From positions 1 to 53,971 of the forward strand of contig CACCIT010000004.1 of NCBI GenBank assembly GCA_902546145.1: DNA of 53,971 nucleotides, read 5' to 3'. Made by a program: the position numbers and the translations under genes. The first letter of the stretch is position 1. Each line of letters begins with the position of its first letter. This DNA comes from an uncultured Pelagibacteraceae bacterium. Its GTDB lineage: Bacteria; Pseudomonadota; Alphaproteobacteria; Pelagibacterales; Pelagibacteraceae. Of this stretch, positions 8,431 to 18,695 are shown piece after piece. Below the pieces are notes generated by a model that saw nothing but the letters and a program-made list of their open reading frames with translations, did not search any database and had not been told where the DNA came from.

Positions 8431-11400
8431 ATGTCAGAAAATTTAAGAGTTAAATCTAGTCAATATATTGATGAAACAACAAGAGTTTCGTTTAAATTTA
8501 ATGGTACAACTTATTATGGATTTAAAGGAGACACTCTTGCTTCTGCTTTATTGGCAAATAATGTTCATTTAGTAGGTAGGAGTTTTAAATACCATAGACC
8601 AAGAGGTATAATGACATCAGGTTCTGAGGAGCCAAATGCAATTGTTCAAATTAATCCAAATACTAATAGAACTGAACCAAATGTTAGGGCAACTGAAGTT
8701 GAAATATATGAAGGAATGGAGGCATCAAGTCAAAATTGCTGGCCAAGTGTAAACTTTGATATTGGTGGAATAAATAATTTTTTATCACCCCTACTTCCAG
8801 CAGGATTTTATTACAAAACATTTATGTGGCCTGCAAGCTTCTGGGAAAAATATGAATACTTTATAAGACACTCAGCAGGATTAGGAAAATCACCAACGTT
8901 AAAAGATCCTGACATTTACGATCACAGAAATATTCATTGTGATGTTCTTGTAGTTGGCGCAGGTATATCTGGAATTCTAGCAGCTAAAAATGCTGCGAAG
9001 AATAATTACAAAACTTTACTTTTAGATGAAAAAAATGAATTAGGAGGATCAACTATTTATGAAAACAATGAAAGTAATAAAATTGATAATAAAATTTCAT
9101 CTGAATGGTTAAAAAAAGAAATTGAAGAACTTAAAAATATTAAAAATTTAGAAATGAAAACTAGAACAAGTGTTGCTGCGTACCATCAATATAATTATTT
9201 GCTAGCAAGAGAGAACTTAACAGATCATTTAGAAAAAAAAGATAAGATAAATAAAATTAGACAAAGGTTGCTTAAAATAAGAGCAAAGAAGGTAATTTTG
9301 GCAACAGGTGCTTTGGAAAGACCGATGGTATTTAATAATAATGATAGACCTGGAATAATGCTTTCTTCTGCAATTAAAAAATATAGTGATTTTTATGGTG
9401 TAGCCTGTGGTAGGAAGATTATATTTTTTACAAATAATGACAGTGCATATGAAAGTGCAATTTCATTAAACGATAAAGGTATAAAAGTTGAAGCAGTAGT
9501 TGATATTAGAAAGCAATCTGAAACAAATTTAGAAAAAAGAGTTATTGATGCAGGTATAAAAATATACTGGGAACATACAGTTGTTGATACCTCTGGTTAT
9601 AAAAGATTAAACAATGTCTCAATAATGAAACTATCAAATGATGGAACTTCAGTAACTGGAAATAAAATTTCTATTTCATGTGATTGTTTAGGGGTTGCTG
9701 GTGGATGGACTCCAGCTGTTCACCTATATACTCAGTCAGGTAGCAAACTTGCTTTTGATGAGGATAAAAAAATATTTATTCCAAATAAAAATAATTCAGA
9801 TCAAATAAGTGTTGGATCTTGTTGTGGTGATTTTAAACTTGATGAAATACTTAAAAACTTAAATGAAAAACTAAAAGATTTTTTAGATATAAATAAAACA
9901 GATTTTGAAAATATTACTGTTAAAAACGACGAAGAGATTTCAAAAAGAAACATATGGTTATTACCTTCTGATAAAGCTTTAGGTAAAACTAAGCCTTTTG
10001 TGGATTATCAAAATGATGCGACTGCAAAGGATATAAAATTAGCACTAAGAGAAGGTTTTAGATCTATTGAACATGTCAAAAGATATACAACAACTGGGAT
10101 GGGAACTGATCAAGGAAAATTAGGAAATATGCATGCATTGGGAATAATAGCAGATACAGCAGGTGTTAAGATGGGAGAACTTGGAACGACTACTTTTAGA
10201 CCTCCTTATACTCCTTTAACATTTGGAACAATTGTAGGACGTAATGTTGGTAAGTTTTTTGATATTTTTAGAAGAACGCCTATGAATGATTGGCATGTTG
10301 AACAAAAAGCAGAATTTGAAAATGTTGGTCAATGGAAAAGAGCATGGTACTACCCTATCGATGGTGAAACTATGCACCAAGCAGTTCAAAGAGAAAGCAA
10401 AGCTGCAAGAGAAAGTTCAGGAATATTAGATGCGTCCACACTTGGTAAGATTGATATACAAGGAAGTGATGCCTCAGAGTTTTTAAATAGAGTTTATACA
10501 AATGCATGGTCAAAACTTGGCATTGGCAAATGTAGATATGGTTTAATGTTAAATGAAGATGGTATGGTATATGACGATGGTGTTACTACAAGATTAGGTG
10601 AAAATCACTATCTAATGACAACAACAACTGGAGGTGCAGCAAATGTTCTTGGAAAATTAGAGGATTACCTTCAAACTGAATGGCCAGAATTAGATGTATA
10701 TTTAACTTCAGTTACAGATCAATTTGCTACAGCAAGTTTGTGTGGCCCAAATAGTAAAAAAATTCTTAAAAAAATTATTCCTGATTTAGATTTGTCTGAT
10801 GAAAATTTTCCACACATGTCTTTTAAAGAAGCAAAAATCGGAAGTATTGTTTGTAGAATTATGAGAATAAGTTTCACAGGTGAACAAAGTTTTGAAATTA
10901 ACGTGCAAGCAAGTTATGGAAAAGCTCTATGGGAGAAATGTATAGAGGCTGGTAAAGAATTTAATATTACTCCTTATGGTACAGAAACGATGCACTTATT
11001 AAGAGCTGAAAAAGGTTTTATTATTGTTGGCCAAGATACAGATGGAACAATGACACCAATAGATTTACAGATGGATTGGATTGTTAGTAAAAAGAAATAT
11101 GATTTTATTGGTAAAAGATCTCTAAACAGATCCGATACTATGAGAGAAGACAGAAAACAATTGGTGGGATTATTAACAGATGACCCTAAAGTTGTATTAG
11201 AGGAAGGGGCACAAATTGTTTCTGAACTAAAAAAAAATCCTGTTGAAATGCTTGGTCATGTTACATCAAGTTACTTTAGTCCAAATTTAAATAAATCTAT
11301 AGCCCTAGCCGTTGTCAGAGGTGGCAAAGATATGATGGGTAAAAAACTATTTATTCCTATGGAAGATAAAACAATTAATGTAACTGTTTCAAATCCAGTA

Positions 11401-11436
11401 TTTTTTGATCAAACTAATGAAAGGTTAAATGCTTAG
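8431..11436 (+). CDS. soxA: Sarcosine oxidase subunit alpha
   Basis: This large subunit carries NAD(H) and a folate-binding domain that captures the methyl-derived C1 unit as 5,10-methylene-THF. The order of domains in 1001 residues is: a 2Fe-2S-fold N-terminal domain without an obvious cysteine cluster (about 15-100, GRSFKYHRPRGI); a dinucleotide-binding oxidoreductase domain beginning CDVLVVGAGISGILAAKNAA (about 170-190); and a GcvT-like aminomethyltransferase domain from about 620 to the end (ARESSGILDASTLGKIDI, GEQSFEINV). Its length matches known SoxA. Its last 8 nt overlap soxG. Confidence 0.95.
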   Translation: MSENLRVKSSQYIDETTRVSFKFNGTTYYGFKGDTLASALLANNVHLVGRSFKYHRPRGIMTSGSEEPNAIVQINPNTNRTEPNVRATEVEIYEGMEASSQNCWPSVNFDIGGINNFLSPLLPAGFYYKTFMWPASFWEKYEYFIRHSAGLGKSPTLKDPDIYDHRNIHCDVLVVGAGISGILAAKNAAKNNYKTLLLDEKNELGGSTIYENNESNKIDNKISSEWLKKEIEELKNIKNLEMKTRTSVAAYHQYNYLLARENLTDHLEKKDKINKIRQRLLKIRAKKVILATGALERPMVFNNNDRPGIMLSSAIKKYSDFYGVACGRKIIFFTNNDSAYESAISLNDKGIKVEAVVDIRKQSETNLEKRVIDAGIKIYWEHTVVDTSGYKRLNNVSIMKLSNDGTSVTGNKISISCDCLGVAGGWTPAVHLYTQSGSKLAFDEDKKIFIPNKNNSDQISVGSCCGDFKLDEILKNLNEKLKDFLDINKTDFENITVKNDEEISKRNIWLLPSDKALGKTKPFVDYQNDATAKDIKLALREGFRSIEHVKRYTTTGMGTDQGKLGNMHALGIIADTAGVKMGELGTTTFRPPYTPLTFGTIVGRNVGKFFDIFRRTPMNDWHVEQKAEFENVGQWKRAWYYPIDGETMHQAVQRESKAARESSGILDASTLGKIDIQGSDASEFLNRVYTNAWSKLGIGKCRYGLMLNEDGMVYDDGVTTRLGENHYLMTTTTGGAANVLGKLEDYLQTEWPELDVYLTSVTDQFATASLCGPNSKKILKKIIPDLDLSDENFPHMSFKEAKIGSIVCRIMRISFTGEQSFEINVQASYGKALWEKCIEAGKEFNITPYGTETMHLLRAEKGFIIVGQDTDGTMTPIDLQMDWIVSKKKYDFIGKRSLNRSDTMREDRKQLVGLLTDDPKVVLEEGAQIVSELKKNPVEMLGHVTSSYFSPNLNKSIALAVVRGGKDMMGKKLFIPMEDKTINVTVSNPVFFDQTNERLNA

Positions 11437-11992
11437 TTATAATCAAGTAACAAATAGTGAAATTAATAAAAACGGTGTTTCCATAAAAGAAATTGCACCA
11501 ATAATGAAATTAAATTTAAGAGGCAAAACAAGAGAATTTTTTACAAATGTAGGAAAAAGTTTGAATATGATTTTGCCAACTGAGGCTAATACATCTTCAT
11601 CTAGTGATAAACTTACTGCGATATGGTTAAGTCCAGATGAATGGATGATTGTATCAAATGAGACTACTAGCAAAGAAACCAATACATACGAATTAAATGA
11701 TATATTATTTAACAATATTTCAAAAACATCATTAGGAGCAGTAACCGATGTAACTGACCAATTTGTTCAATTAGAAATAAAAGGTGATAAAATATATGAA
11801 CTTTTTTCTTCAGGGTGTCCTTTTAATTTTAATTTATTTCGTGAAAAAAAAGGGTCAACAACTCAAACTTTGCTAAATCATATAGATGTTATTATTCACA
11901 ATAAGGACGAAAATATTGTTAATTTATTTGTTAGAAGATCATTTGCTAAACACCTTTGGGAATGGATGGAAGATAGCTCTTCAAGATTATAA
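11429..11992 (+). CDS. soxG: Sarcosine oxidase subunit gamma
   Basis: This is the fourth subunit of heterotetrameric sarcosine oxidase. The 187-residue protein has family features such as LSPDEWMI (about 68-75), VTDVTDQFVQLEIKG and FVRRSFAKHLWEWM at the end, resembling the C-terminal fold of GcvT-type proteins. It binds no cofactor in characterised complexes. The start overlaps the end of soxA by 8 nt and the stop lies 3 nt from the stop of the convergent nuclease gene, with no terminator between. Sequence conservation in this subunit is low, so much of the confidence comes from context. Confidence 0.9.
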   Translation: MLSYNQVTNSEINKNGVSIKEIAPIMKLNLRGKTREFFTNVGKSLNMILPTEANTSSSSDKLTAIWLSPDEWMIVSNETTSKETNTYELNDILFNNISKTSLGAVTDVTDQFVQLEIKGDKIYELFSSGCPFNFNLFREKKGSTTQTLLNHIDVIIHNKDENIVNLFVRRSFAKHLWEWMEDSSSRL

Positions 11993-11995
11993 AGA

Positions 11996-12523
11996 TTAAT
12001 TTTTACGCCTATAATCCCACGGCATTTCAAATTTACCTTGCCAAATACCTAATTTGTTATTTTTTGCATTAATTTCATCTGAAACATATTTTTTAGAATA
12101 CTTTCTATATGCTACTGCATAACCATTTGAAACCATCCAAGAATTTAAATTTATATTTCTTTTAAAACACTCACCTATTAACCTTTTATACCTATCAACA
12201 TCCAAAATATTACAATTTAATTTTTGTTTATTAATCTTTTTAATTAACTTTTGAGTAGATACTTCTCCACACATATAATCTTTAGTAAAAGACATAAAAG
12301 ATATTGTTAAATAAGTTTTTTTACATTTTTGTTTTTTTTCAGGTGCATCAATACCGTATAATCGAATTTTTTTTGAATTAATCTTGATTGTATCTCCATC
12401 AACAACTTTAGCAAAACCTGAGATTTTATTTATATTTTCAGATCTTACATCGTTATATGTAAGTATAAAAAAAATAGATGAAATAATTATCAAAATTACC
12501 AATTTCTTTTTTGTATAAAACAT
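11996..12523 (-). CDS. Membrane-anchored thermonuclease-family (SNase-like) nuclease
   Basis: Staphylococcal-nuclease fold proteins hydrolyse DNA and RNA with Ca2+. The protein has 175 residues. Residues 8-24 form a hydrophobic signal or anchor, so the nuclease domain is probably outside the inner membrane. Catalytic positions match: VVDGDTI at 40-46, Arg54 and Glu62 in RLYGIDAPE, and Arg114 in DRYKRLIGEC. The usual WMVSNGYAVAYR and closing GIWQGKF segments follow. It is the last gene of the gatCAB run; its ATG directly abuts the MATE gene stop. Whether it scavenges nucleic acid or has another role cannot be told. Confidence 0.88.
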   Translation of the reverse strand: MFYTKKKLVILIIISSIFFILTYNDVRSENINKISGFAKVVDGDTIKINSKKIRLYGIDAPEKKQKCKKTYLTISFMSFTKDYMCGEVSTQKLIKKINKQKLNCNILDVDRYKRLIGECFKRNINLNSWMVSNGYAVAYRKYSKKYVSDEINAKNNKLGIWQGKFEMPWDYRRKN

Positions 12524-13860
12524 TAACCGATAGTTAATTTATTGTTAATATAATATTTAACATAAAAGAATAGTAAGATTGATATTAACCATTGCAATAT
12601 TGCCCAGATATAAAAGAAAGTTTTAAAGTCTGCATCAATAGAACGTGCTATATAATAAGATAAAAATGGAACCAAAACGTTCCTTAATATATTGTTCATC
12701 ATTGCTTTCTCAGATTTTTTTAAAGCCATAAAAAAACCATTTGATAGAAAAAAAATTGGGTATGCTGGTAAGATAAATGCAGAAATTTTTAAATACATTG
12801 ACCCATATTCAATAACTTCCGTGTTAGATGAGAAAAATTTTGGCATTAAATCTGCAGTTACAAATACTAAAACTCCAGACACTAACATTATAATCAGGCC
12901 GTATTTTACTGATGTAAAATAAGATTGCTTTACTCTATCATAATATTTCGCACCTATATTCTGTGCAATAATTGATATTATTGCTGTATTTATCCCTAAT
13001 ACAGGCAGTAAGACAACCTGCTCTATCCTTGTTGCTGCTCCATAACCAGCTACAGCATATTCTCCTGTAAATGCAACATAAGTAAATACAATCGTTGCAG
13101 CTATTGAATACCCAAGAATAGCTATTGTGATTGGCATTGATTGGAAGAAAATGTTTTTAATGTAGAAAAATTTAATCTTAAAATTTTGAATAGTGATCTC
13201 TTTAATACGTTTATTTTTTAACAATTTAATTAAAACGATTATTAGAGAAAGAAATTGGGCAATCAAAGTTGCATAACCTATGCCCGCGACACCAAAAGCT
13301 GGGATAAATAAAAATCCAAATATAAATATTGGATTTAATAAAATGTTTAAAAAAAAAGATAATATAAGAGCATTTCTATATGTGACTGTATCTCCCTCAG
13401 CATGAAGAAAAGAGTTTAAAGCAACAACCAGGATAAAGAGAATAGTTCCATAAAATATTACATTAGTGTACTCAAGGCCAAGAGTAATTACCTCTCTTGA
13501 TGAATTCATAGTTAAAAATAATTTTTCAGAGAAACTAAATCCAATTATTGATACAATTATTGAAATTATTACTGAATAAAGAACGATATTTGTAAAATAA
13601 CCTAATACATTTTTTTCGTTTTTTTCCCCAATATTACTTCCAATTAATGAAGTGCCCGCAACAGTGACACCAATAGATGTAGCAATAATTAGAAAGTAGA
13701 TTGGAAAGGATTTACTTAAAGCAGATAAAGCTTCAGGCGAAATTTTCCCAGCATAAAAAGTATCAACTAACGTGTATAATGTTTGAAATAATGTTCCAAC
13801 ACTTGCTGGTATTGCAAGTTTTTTTATAAGTCGAGGGACGTCATCTTTTAATAAATTCAT
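12523..13860 (-). CDS. MATE family efflux transporter
   Basis: This is an inner-membrane antiporter of the multidrug and toxic compound extrusion family. The 445 residues give about 12 hydrophobic segments in two homologous halves, normal for MATE. The N-terminus IKKLAIPASVGTLFQTLYTL followed by VDTFYAGKIS is the family signature, and the second half repeats the pattern near residue 235 (QSMPITIAILGYSIAATIVF). The substrate cannot be read from sequence; related proteins export cationic drugs, dyes or metabolites in exchange for Na+ or H+. It lies 20 nt after trhO on the same strand and its stop touches the next gene. Confidence 0.9.
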   Translation of the reverse strand: MNLLKDDVPRLIKKLAIPASVGTLFQTLYTLVDTFYAGKISPEALSALSKSFPIYFLIIATSIGVTVAGTSLIGSNIGEKNEKNVLGYFTNIVLYSVIISIIVSIIGFSFSEKLFLTMNSSREVITLGLEYTNVIFYGTILFILVVALNSFLHAEGDTVTYRNALILSFFLNILLNPIFIFGFLFIPAFGVAGIGYATLIAQFLSLIIVLIKLLKNKRIKEITIQNFKIKFFYIKNIFFQSMPITIAILGYSIAATIVFTYVAFTGEYAVAGYGAATRIEQVVLLPVLGINTAIISIIAQNIGAKYYDRVKQSYFTSVKYGLIIMLVSGVLVFVTADLMPKFFSSNTEVIEYGSMYLKISAFILPAYPIFFLSNGFFMALKKSEKAMMNNILRNVLVPFLSYYIARSIDADFKTFFYIWAILQWLISILLFFYVKYYINNKLTIG

Positions 13861-13880
13861 TTCTTTAAACTAAAAATATT

Positions 13881-14786
13881 TTAATATTCTTTTTGAAAGA
13901 TATGACTTTTTCCAGTTTTTTTGGCAAGGTTAATTTGTTTTTGTCTCATTCTAAATCTCGATTTTTGATCATTTGTTAAATTATCGTGACAATTTGGACA
14001 AGAAACCCCTTCTTCATATTTTTTAGATTTTTTGTCTTTTAAAGAAATAGGTTTTCTACAACCACTACACATTGAGTAAGAACCTATTTTCAAACCATGC
14101 TTTAAACTAATTCTGTTGTCAAAGACAAAGCACTCGCCTTTCCATAAACTTTTTTTTGGGTCTGTTTTTTTTAAATAGTTTAAAATACCACCCTTTAGTT
14201 GGTAGACATTATTGTAGCCTTTATTTTCCAAAAAGACTGACGCTTTTTCACACCTAATACCTCCAGTACAAAACATAGCAATAGGTTGATTTTTTTTTAA
14301 TTTTTTAAGATATTTTGGAAAATCTCGAAAATTATCTACATCTGGATTAATTGAACCTTTAAAAGTTCCAACTTTATATTCAAAGGGTTTTCTTGCATCA
14401 ATTAAAACTGTTTTTTTGTCTTTAATTAATGAGTTCCACTTTTGAGGGTTAACATGACTATCTTTTTTTTTAATTCTCTTTTTTAAACTTAAATTCATTG
14501 GAACCACTTCTTTTTTAATTTTTACTTTTGGTTTATGAAACGGCTGAAAAGAGCTTTTTGAATTATTAATGCTATCAAATTTTTCAAATTTAAATAATTT
14601 GTGTAAATAATCTTTAATCAATTTAATATCTTTATTTTTTCCAGAAATTGTTCCATTTAACCCTTCATTGGAAATAATAATTGTTCCACGTATGTTTTTA
14701 TTTAATAATTGATCTTGAAGTATTTTTTGATTTTTCCTTAAATAAGAAATTTTAATAAACTTATAGAATCCAAAAACATCAAACAT
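13881..14786 (-). CDS. trhO: tRNA uridine(34) hydroxylase (rhodanese-related, YceA/TrhO family)
   Basis: TrhO hydroxylates uridine 34 of certain tRNAs to ho5U, using O2. The 301-residue protein has the N-terminal YceA domain (FDVFGFYKFIKI, ISNEGLNGTISG) and a rhodanese domain with catalytic Cys173 in MFCTGGIRCEKA. It ends with a cysteine-rich tail holding two CxxC pairs (CSGC and CPNC, about residues 233-262) and a basic RMRQKQINLAKK stretch. It is downstream of the O-methyltransferase, whose stop overlaps its ATG. Methylation of ho5U to mo5U needs CmoA/B, which are not here. Confidence 0.9.
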   Translation of the reverse strand: MFDVFGFYKFIKISYLRKNQKILQDQLLNKNIRGTIIISNEGLNGTISGKNKDIKLIKDYLHKLFKFEKFDSINNSKSSFQPFHKPKVKIKKEVVPMNLSLKKRIKKKDSHVNPQKWNSLIKDKKTVLIDARKPFEYKVGTFKGSINPDVDNFRDFPKYLKKLKKNQPIAMFCTGGIRCEKASVFLENKGYNNVYQLKGGILNYLKKTDPKKSLWKGECFVFDNRISLKHGLKIGSYSMCSGCRKPISLKDKKSKKYEEGVSCPNCHDNLTNDQKSRFRMRQKQINLAKKTGKSHIFQKEY

Positions 14787-15436
14787 TATAATTTTCTACA
14801 AACTGTCATACCATCACCTAATGGAACTATAATTTTTTCAACTCTTTTATCTTTAGAAACATAACTATTAAAATCTTTAATAGTTAAAGTGATTTTATCA
14901 TCACTGTTTTCATCGACAACTCGACCATACCATAGAACATTATCAATTATTATTAAGCCATTTTTCTTTAATAATATTAAAGATTTTTCATAATATTCTT
15001 TATAATTTTTCTTATCAGCATCAATAAAAATTAAATCAAAATCGTTTTCTTCTATTTCATTCAAACTTTCTAAAGCTGGTTTAATTATTGTTTGAATTTT
15101 ATGACCTTGTTTTGCTTTTTCAAAAAATTTTATTGCAATTTCGTTAGTTTCTTGATTTTTATCTAACGCAATAATTCTACCATCTTCTGGTAAAGCAAGA
15201 GACATTGACAAAGTACTTAAGCCAGTAAAAGTTCCAATCTCTAGTATTTTTTTTACATTAGATGTTTTTACTATTAAGTGTAAAAATTGAGATTGTGAAA
15301 CAGATATTTGCATCCTTTTAATATCTCCCAAGGACTCATTATAAGAAATAATTTCTTTTTGAACTGCATGAAGACCTAGTCCATTATTTAAAATGTACTC
15401 TTGAATATTGGTGCTAATTTTTAGGTCTGAGCCCAT
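14786..15436 (-). CDS. Class I SAM-dependent O-methyltransferase (caffeoyl-CoA/catechol type)
   Basis: This is a Rossmann-fold methyltransferase of the COMT-like O-methyltransferase family. The SAM-binding motif is ILEIGTFTGLSTLSMSLAL (64-82), the acidic strand end is IALDKNQE (89-95), and the metal-binding pair lies in LIFIDADKKNYKEYY (135-149) and IIDNVLWYGRV (163-173). The 216 residues are normal for the family. The substrate is unknown. It sits 4 nt after gatB and upstream of trhO; this proximity raises the possibility of an RNA substrate, since some family members (TrmR) methylate ho5U34, the product of TrhO. Confidence 0.88.
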   Translation of the reverse strand: MGSDLKISTNIQEYILNNGLGLHAVQKEIISYNESLGDIKRMQISVSQSQFLHLIVKTSNVKKILEIGTFTGLSTLSMSLALPEDGRIIALDKNQETNEIAIKFFEKAKQGHKIQTIIKPALESLNEIEENDFDLIFIDADKKNYKEYYEKSLILLKKNGLIIIDNVLWYGRVVDENSDDKITLTIKDFNSYVSKDKRVEKIIVPLGDGMTVCRKL

Positions 15437-15440
15437 GAAC

Positions 15441-16904
15441 CTAAAGTTTTTTCTTTAAAATCTCATTTACTAACTGAGGGTTAGCTTTTCCACCTGAAAC
15501 TTTCATTACTTGTCCAACAAAGAAACCAAATAATTTAACTTTACCAGATTTATATTCGGTAGCTTTATCTCTATTGTTATCAATTACTTTATCTATTAAA
15601 GCTTCTAAAGCTTTTGGATCGCTTTCTTGTTTTAAACCTTTTTCTTCAACAATTTTTTTAGGATCCTTGTCCCCTTCCATCATTTGTTCAAAAACAGTTT
15701 TTGCAATTTTTCCAGAAATTGTTCCATCCTTAATTAAATTTATTAATTTTGATAAATTACCAGCACTAATTGGACTATCAGTTATTTCTAAATTTTTTTC
15801 ATTAAGTGCAGCAAATAATTCACCTATGATCCAGTTTGTTGCTAATTTAACGTCAGATTTTTTAACAACATCTTCAAAATATTTTGAGGTTTCAATGTCT
15901 GAAACCATGATATTTGCTTCATATGGGGTTAATTTAAATTGATCTATAAATCTTTTTTTCTTTTCATCGGGTAACTCTGGTATTTCTGATTGTAATTGAT
16001 TTATGAATTCATCAGAAACTTCTAATGGCAATAAATCTGGATCTGGGAAATATCTATAATCATGAGCATCTTCTTTTGATCTCATGGATCTTGTTTCATT
16101 TTTTTTAGTATCAAAAAGTCTTGTTTCTTGATCAACAGATTGTCCATCTTCAATTAAATCAACTTGTCTATTTGCTTCGTATTCAATTGCCATTTGCATG
16201 AATTTAATAGAATTAACGTTTTTAATTTCACATCTAGTACCAAATTCTTCTGTTCCTTTTTTTCTCACGGAAACATTAACATCTGCTCTCAAAGATCCTT
16301 CCTGCATATTACCATCACAAGTTCCTAAATATCGCATAATTGATCTTAATTTCTTAATATAAACATTAACCTCCTCTGGTGATCTTAAATCAGGTTTGCT
16401 AACAATTTCCATTAAAGCTACACCTGACCTATTTAAATCAACAAAGGTGTTTTTTGGATCTAAATCATGGATACTTTTACCTGCATCTTGTTCTAAGTGT
16501 AATCTTTCAATACCAACGTCTTTTTGACCATCTGGCATATCTAAAATAACTTTACCTTCACCAACTATCGGATCCTTAAATTGAGAGATTTGGTATCCTT
16601 GTGGTAAATCAGCATAAAAATAATTTTTTCTATCAAATACTGATCTTTTGTTAATTTTAGCTTTTAATCCTATTCCAGTTTTAATTGCTTGCTTAACACA
16701 AAATTCATTAATCACTGGAAGCATTCCAGGGAATGCAGCATCTACTAAACTTACCTGTGTGTTAGGCTCAGCACCAAATTTAGTAGCTGATGTAGAAAAT
16801 AACTTTGATTGGGAAAGTACTTGAGCATGAACCTCTAAACCAATGACAACTTCGTATTGATTTTCATTTCTATTAATTAAATATTCTGACTTTTCTTTAC
16901 TCAC
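15441..16904 (-). CDS. gatB: Aspartyl/glutamyl-tRNA amidotransferase subunit B
   Basis: GatB binds the misacylated tRNA and activates the Glu/Asp side chain with ATP, so that GatA-derived ammonia yields Gln-tRNA(Gln) or Asn-tRNA(Asn). The 487 residues are full length. The N-terminal [20 protein letters not shown], the kinase-core stretch [16 protein letters not shown], and [15 protein letters not shown] are family signatures. The C-terminal helical YqeY-like tail ([16 protein letters not shown]) is present. The start overlaps the gatA stop by 4 nt. The genome therefore likely makes Gln-tRNA, and perhaps Asn-tRNA, by the indirect route. Confidence 0.97.
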   Translation of the reverse strand: MSKEKSEYLINRNENQYEVVIGLEVHAQVLSQSKLFSTSATKFGAEPNTQVSLVDAAFPGMLPVINEFCVKQAIKTGIGLKAKINKRSVFDRKNYFYADLPQGYQISQFKDPIVGEGKVILDMPDGQKDVGIERLHLEQDAGKSIHDLDPKNTFVDLNRSGVALMEIVSKPDLRSPEEVNVYIKKLRSIMRYLGTCDGNMQEGSLRADVNVSVRKKGTEEFGTRCEIKNVNSIKFMQMAIEYEANRQVDLIEDGQSVDQETRLFDTKKNETRSMRSKEDAHDYRYFPDPDLLPLEVSDEFINQLQSEIPELPDEKKKRFIDQFKLTPYEANIMVSDIETSKYFEDVVKKSDVKLATNWIIGELFAALNEKNLEITDSPISAGNLSKLINLIKDGTISGKIAKTVFEQMMEGDKDPKKIVEEKGLKQESDPKALEALIDKVIDNNRDKATEYKSGKVKLFGFFVGQVMKVSGGKANPQLVNEILKKKL

Positions 16905-18358
16905 TTAATCCACCAATCAGTAATTTTATTTTTAAAATCAATTTTTTCTTCCATTGCATAAGCAATGTTTAAGATATTTTGTTCATCAAATGCTTTTCCA
17001 ATAATTTGTAAACCTAAAGGGTAACCTTTGCTGTCATGACCAGCTGGAATAGAAATTCCTGGCAAACCTGCTAAATTTACAGGAACAGTAAAAATATCGT
17101 TTAAGTACATTGAAACTGGATCATTTGTTTTTTCACCAATTTTAAAAGCAGAACTTGGTGTTGATGGAGTTAATATTGCATCTACTTTTTTGTACGCTTC
17201 ATCAAAATCATTTTTAATTAGTTTTCTAACTTTTTGAGCTTTCAAATAATATGCATCGTAATAACCTGAAGATAAAACATATGTGCCTATCATTATTCTT
17301 CTTTGAACTTCGGCTCCAAATCCCTCTGATCTAGTTTTTTCATACATATCAATAAGGTTTTCTCCATCAGCTCTAAAGCCATATTTAACACCATCATATC
17401 TTGCAAGATTAGAAGATGCTTCAGCTGGTGCCACTATATAGTAAGTTGGTAAAGCATAATTTGTATGTGGAAGAGAAATATCAATTATTTCCGCACCACA
17501 ATCTTTAGCATACTCAATACCTTTCTGCCAAAGATCATCAATTTCTTTTGGCATTCCATCAACTCTATATTCTTTTGGTATACCTATTTTTTTTCCTTTA
17601 ATGTCTTTTGTTAATTCTTTGCTGTACTGGTTTCTTTTAAAATCAATAGAAGTTGAGTCTTTTTGATCGTATGAGCTAATTACCTCTTGCAACAAAGCAC
17701 AATCTTGAACATTTTGAGCCATTGGACCAGCTTGATCAAGAGAAGATGCAAAAGCAACTATTCCGTATCTTGAACAACTACCATAAGTTGGTTTTAAACC
17801 CACTGTGCCAGTAAATGACGCCGGTTGTCTAATAGATCCACCTGTATCAGTTCCAATTGTAATTGGAGTTAATTGTGCTGCTACAGCAGAAGATGAACCA
17901 CCAGATGAACCACCTGGAACTAAATTTTTATCAATCGGATTTTGAACATTTCCAAAAAAACTTGTTTCATTTGATGATCCCATTGCAAATTCATCGCAAT
18001 TTAATTTACCAATAAGAATTGCTCCCTCATTCCAAATATTCTGAGTAACAGTAGACTCATAAGTAGGTACAAAATTGTTTAATATTTTGCTACCAGCTGT
18101 TGTTCTTACATTAGCTGTACAAAATAAATCTTTTACAGCCATTGGTATTCCTGGTAATTTTAAATCCAATTTTGGGTTGTCATCAAATTTTTTAGCATTT
18201 TCTAAAGCATTACTAAAATCTTCAGTAATATAAGTGTTTAATTCTTTTGATTTTTCTGATCTATCAACAAAAGCTTTGGTAACTTCTAAAGAAGAAAGTT
18301 TTTTTTCTTTAATATTATTAACTAATTCAGAAAGTGTTTGCTTGGTTATGTCAGACAT
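16901..18358 (-). CDS. gatA: Aspartyl/glutamyl-tRNA amidotransferase subunit A
   Basis: GatA is the glutaminase subunit of GatCAB; it frees ammonia from glutamine and channels it to GatB. It belongs to the amidase-signature family with all three catalytic residues: Lys76 in AVKDLFC, Ser151 in [11 protein letters not shown] and the nucleophile Ser175 in [10 protein letters not shown]. The spacing equals that of the characterised enzyme. The 485 residues are typical. The ATG overlaps the gatC stop by one base and the 3' end overlaps gatB, so the three subunits are translationally coupled in the order C-A-B. Confidence 0.97.
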   Translation of the reverse strand: MSDITKQTLSELVNNIKEKKLSSLEVTKAFVDRSEKSKELNTYITEDFSNALENAKKFDDNPKLDLKLPGIPMAVKDLFCTANVRTTAGSKILNNFVPTYESTVTQNIWNEGAILIGKLNCDEFAMGSSNETSFFGNVQNPIDKNLVPGGSSGGSSSAVAAQLTPITIGTDTGGSIRQPASFTGTVGLKPTYGSCSRYGIVAFASSLDQAGPMAQNVQDCALLQEVISSYDQKDSTSIDFKRNQYSKELTKDIKGKKIGIPKEYRVDGMPKEIDDLWQKGIEYAKDCGAEIIDISLPHTNYALPTYYIVAPAEASSNLARYDGVKYGFRADGENLIDMYEKTRSEGFGAEVQRRIMIGTYVLSSGYYDAYYLKAQKVRKLIKNDFDEAYKKVDAILTPSTPSSAFKIGEKTNDPVSMYLNDIFTVPVNLAGLPGISIPAGHDSKGYPLGLQIIGKAFDEQNILNIAYAMEEKIDFKNKITDWWIK

Positions 18359-18645
18359 TATTCTATAACTTTTGGTACAACAAAATAATCTTCATTATCT
18401 TTTGGAGAATTTTTTATAATTTGTTCCCTTAAATTTTTACTTTTAACTTCATCAGGTCTTAATTTTAAAGTCGTTTCAGCCACTGATGTAAGTGGTTCAA
18501 CATTTTCAGTTTTAAGTTCATTGAGTTTTTCAATGAAATCAAAAATTGAATTCAAATCACTAGCAAGTTTTTCAGCTTTTTTCTCATCTACTGAAATTCT
18601 TGATAATTTAGATATGTGCTTTATGGTTTTAAGATCGATGCTCAT
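18358..18645 (-). CDS. gatC: Aspartyl/glutamyl-tRNA amidotransferase subunit C
   Basis: GatC is the small subunit that wraps GatA and stabilises GatCAB. I chose the ATG at 18643-18645, giving 95 residues that begin [17 protein letters not shown], the usual family N-terminus. A start at 18675 in the same frame would add ten hydrophobic residues unlike the family. Conserved regions are [23 protein letters not shown] and LRPDEV. It heads the leftward gatCAB-methyltransferase-trhO-MATE-nuclease run and is divergent from ruvX across a 50-nt gap. Confidence 0.93.
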   Translation of the reverse strand: MSIDLKTIKHISKLSRISVDEKKAEKLASDLNSIFDFIEKLNELKTENVEPLTSVAETTLKLRPDEVKSKNLREQIIKNSPKDNEDYFVVPKVIE

Positions 18646-18695
18646 ATGATATTTAAATATGACGCAAACTATCACTATAGTTTAAAATATACAAC

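Noticed and set aside
15574-15942. Open frame of 122 codons on the plus strand inside gatB
   Set aside because: Its Ser/Phe/Ile-rich translation is the mirror of gatB coding; no start context or homology.
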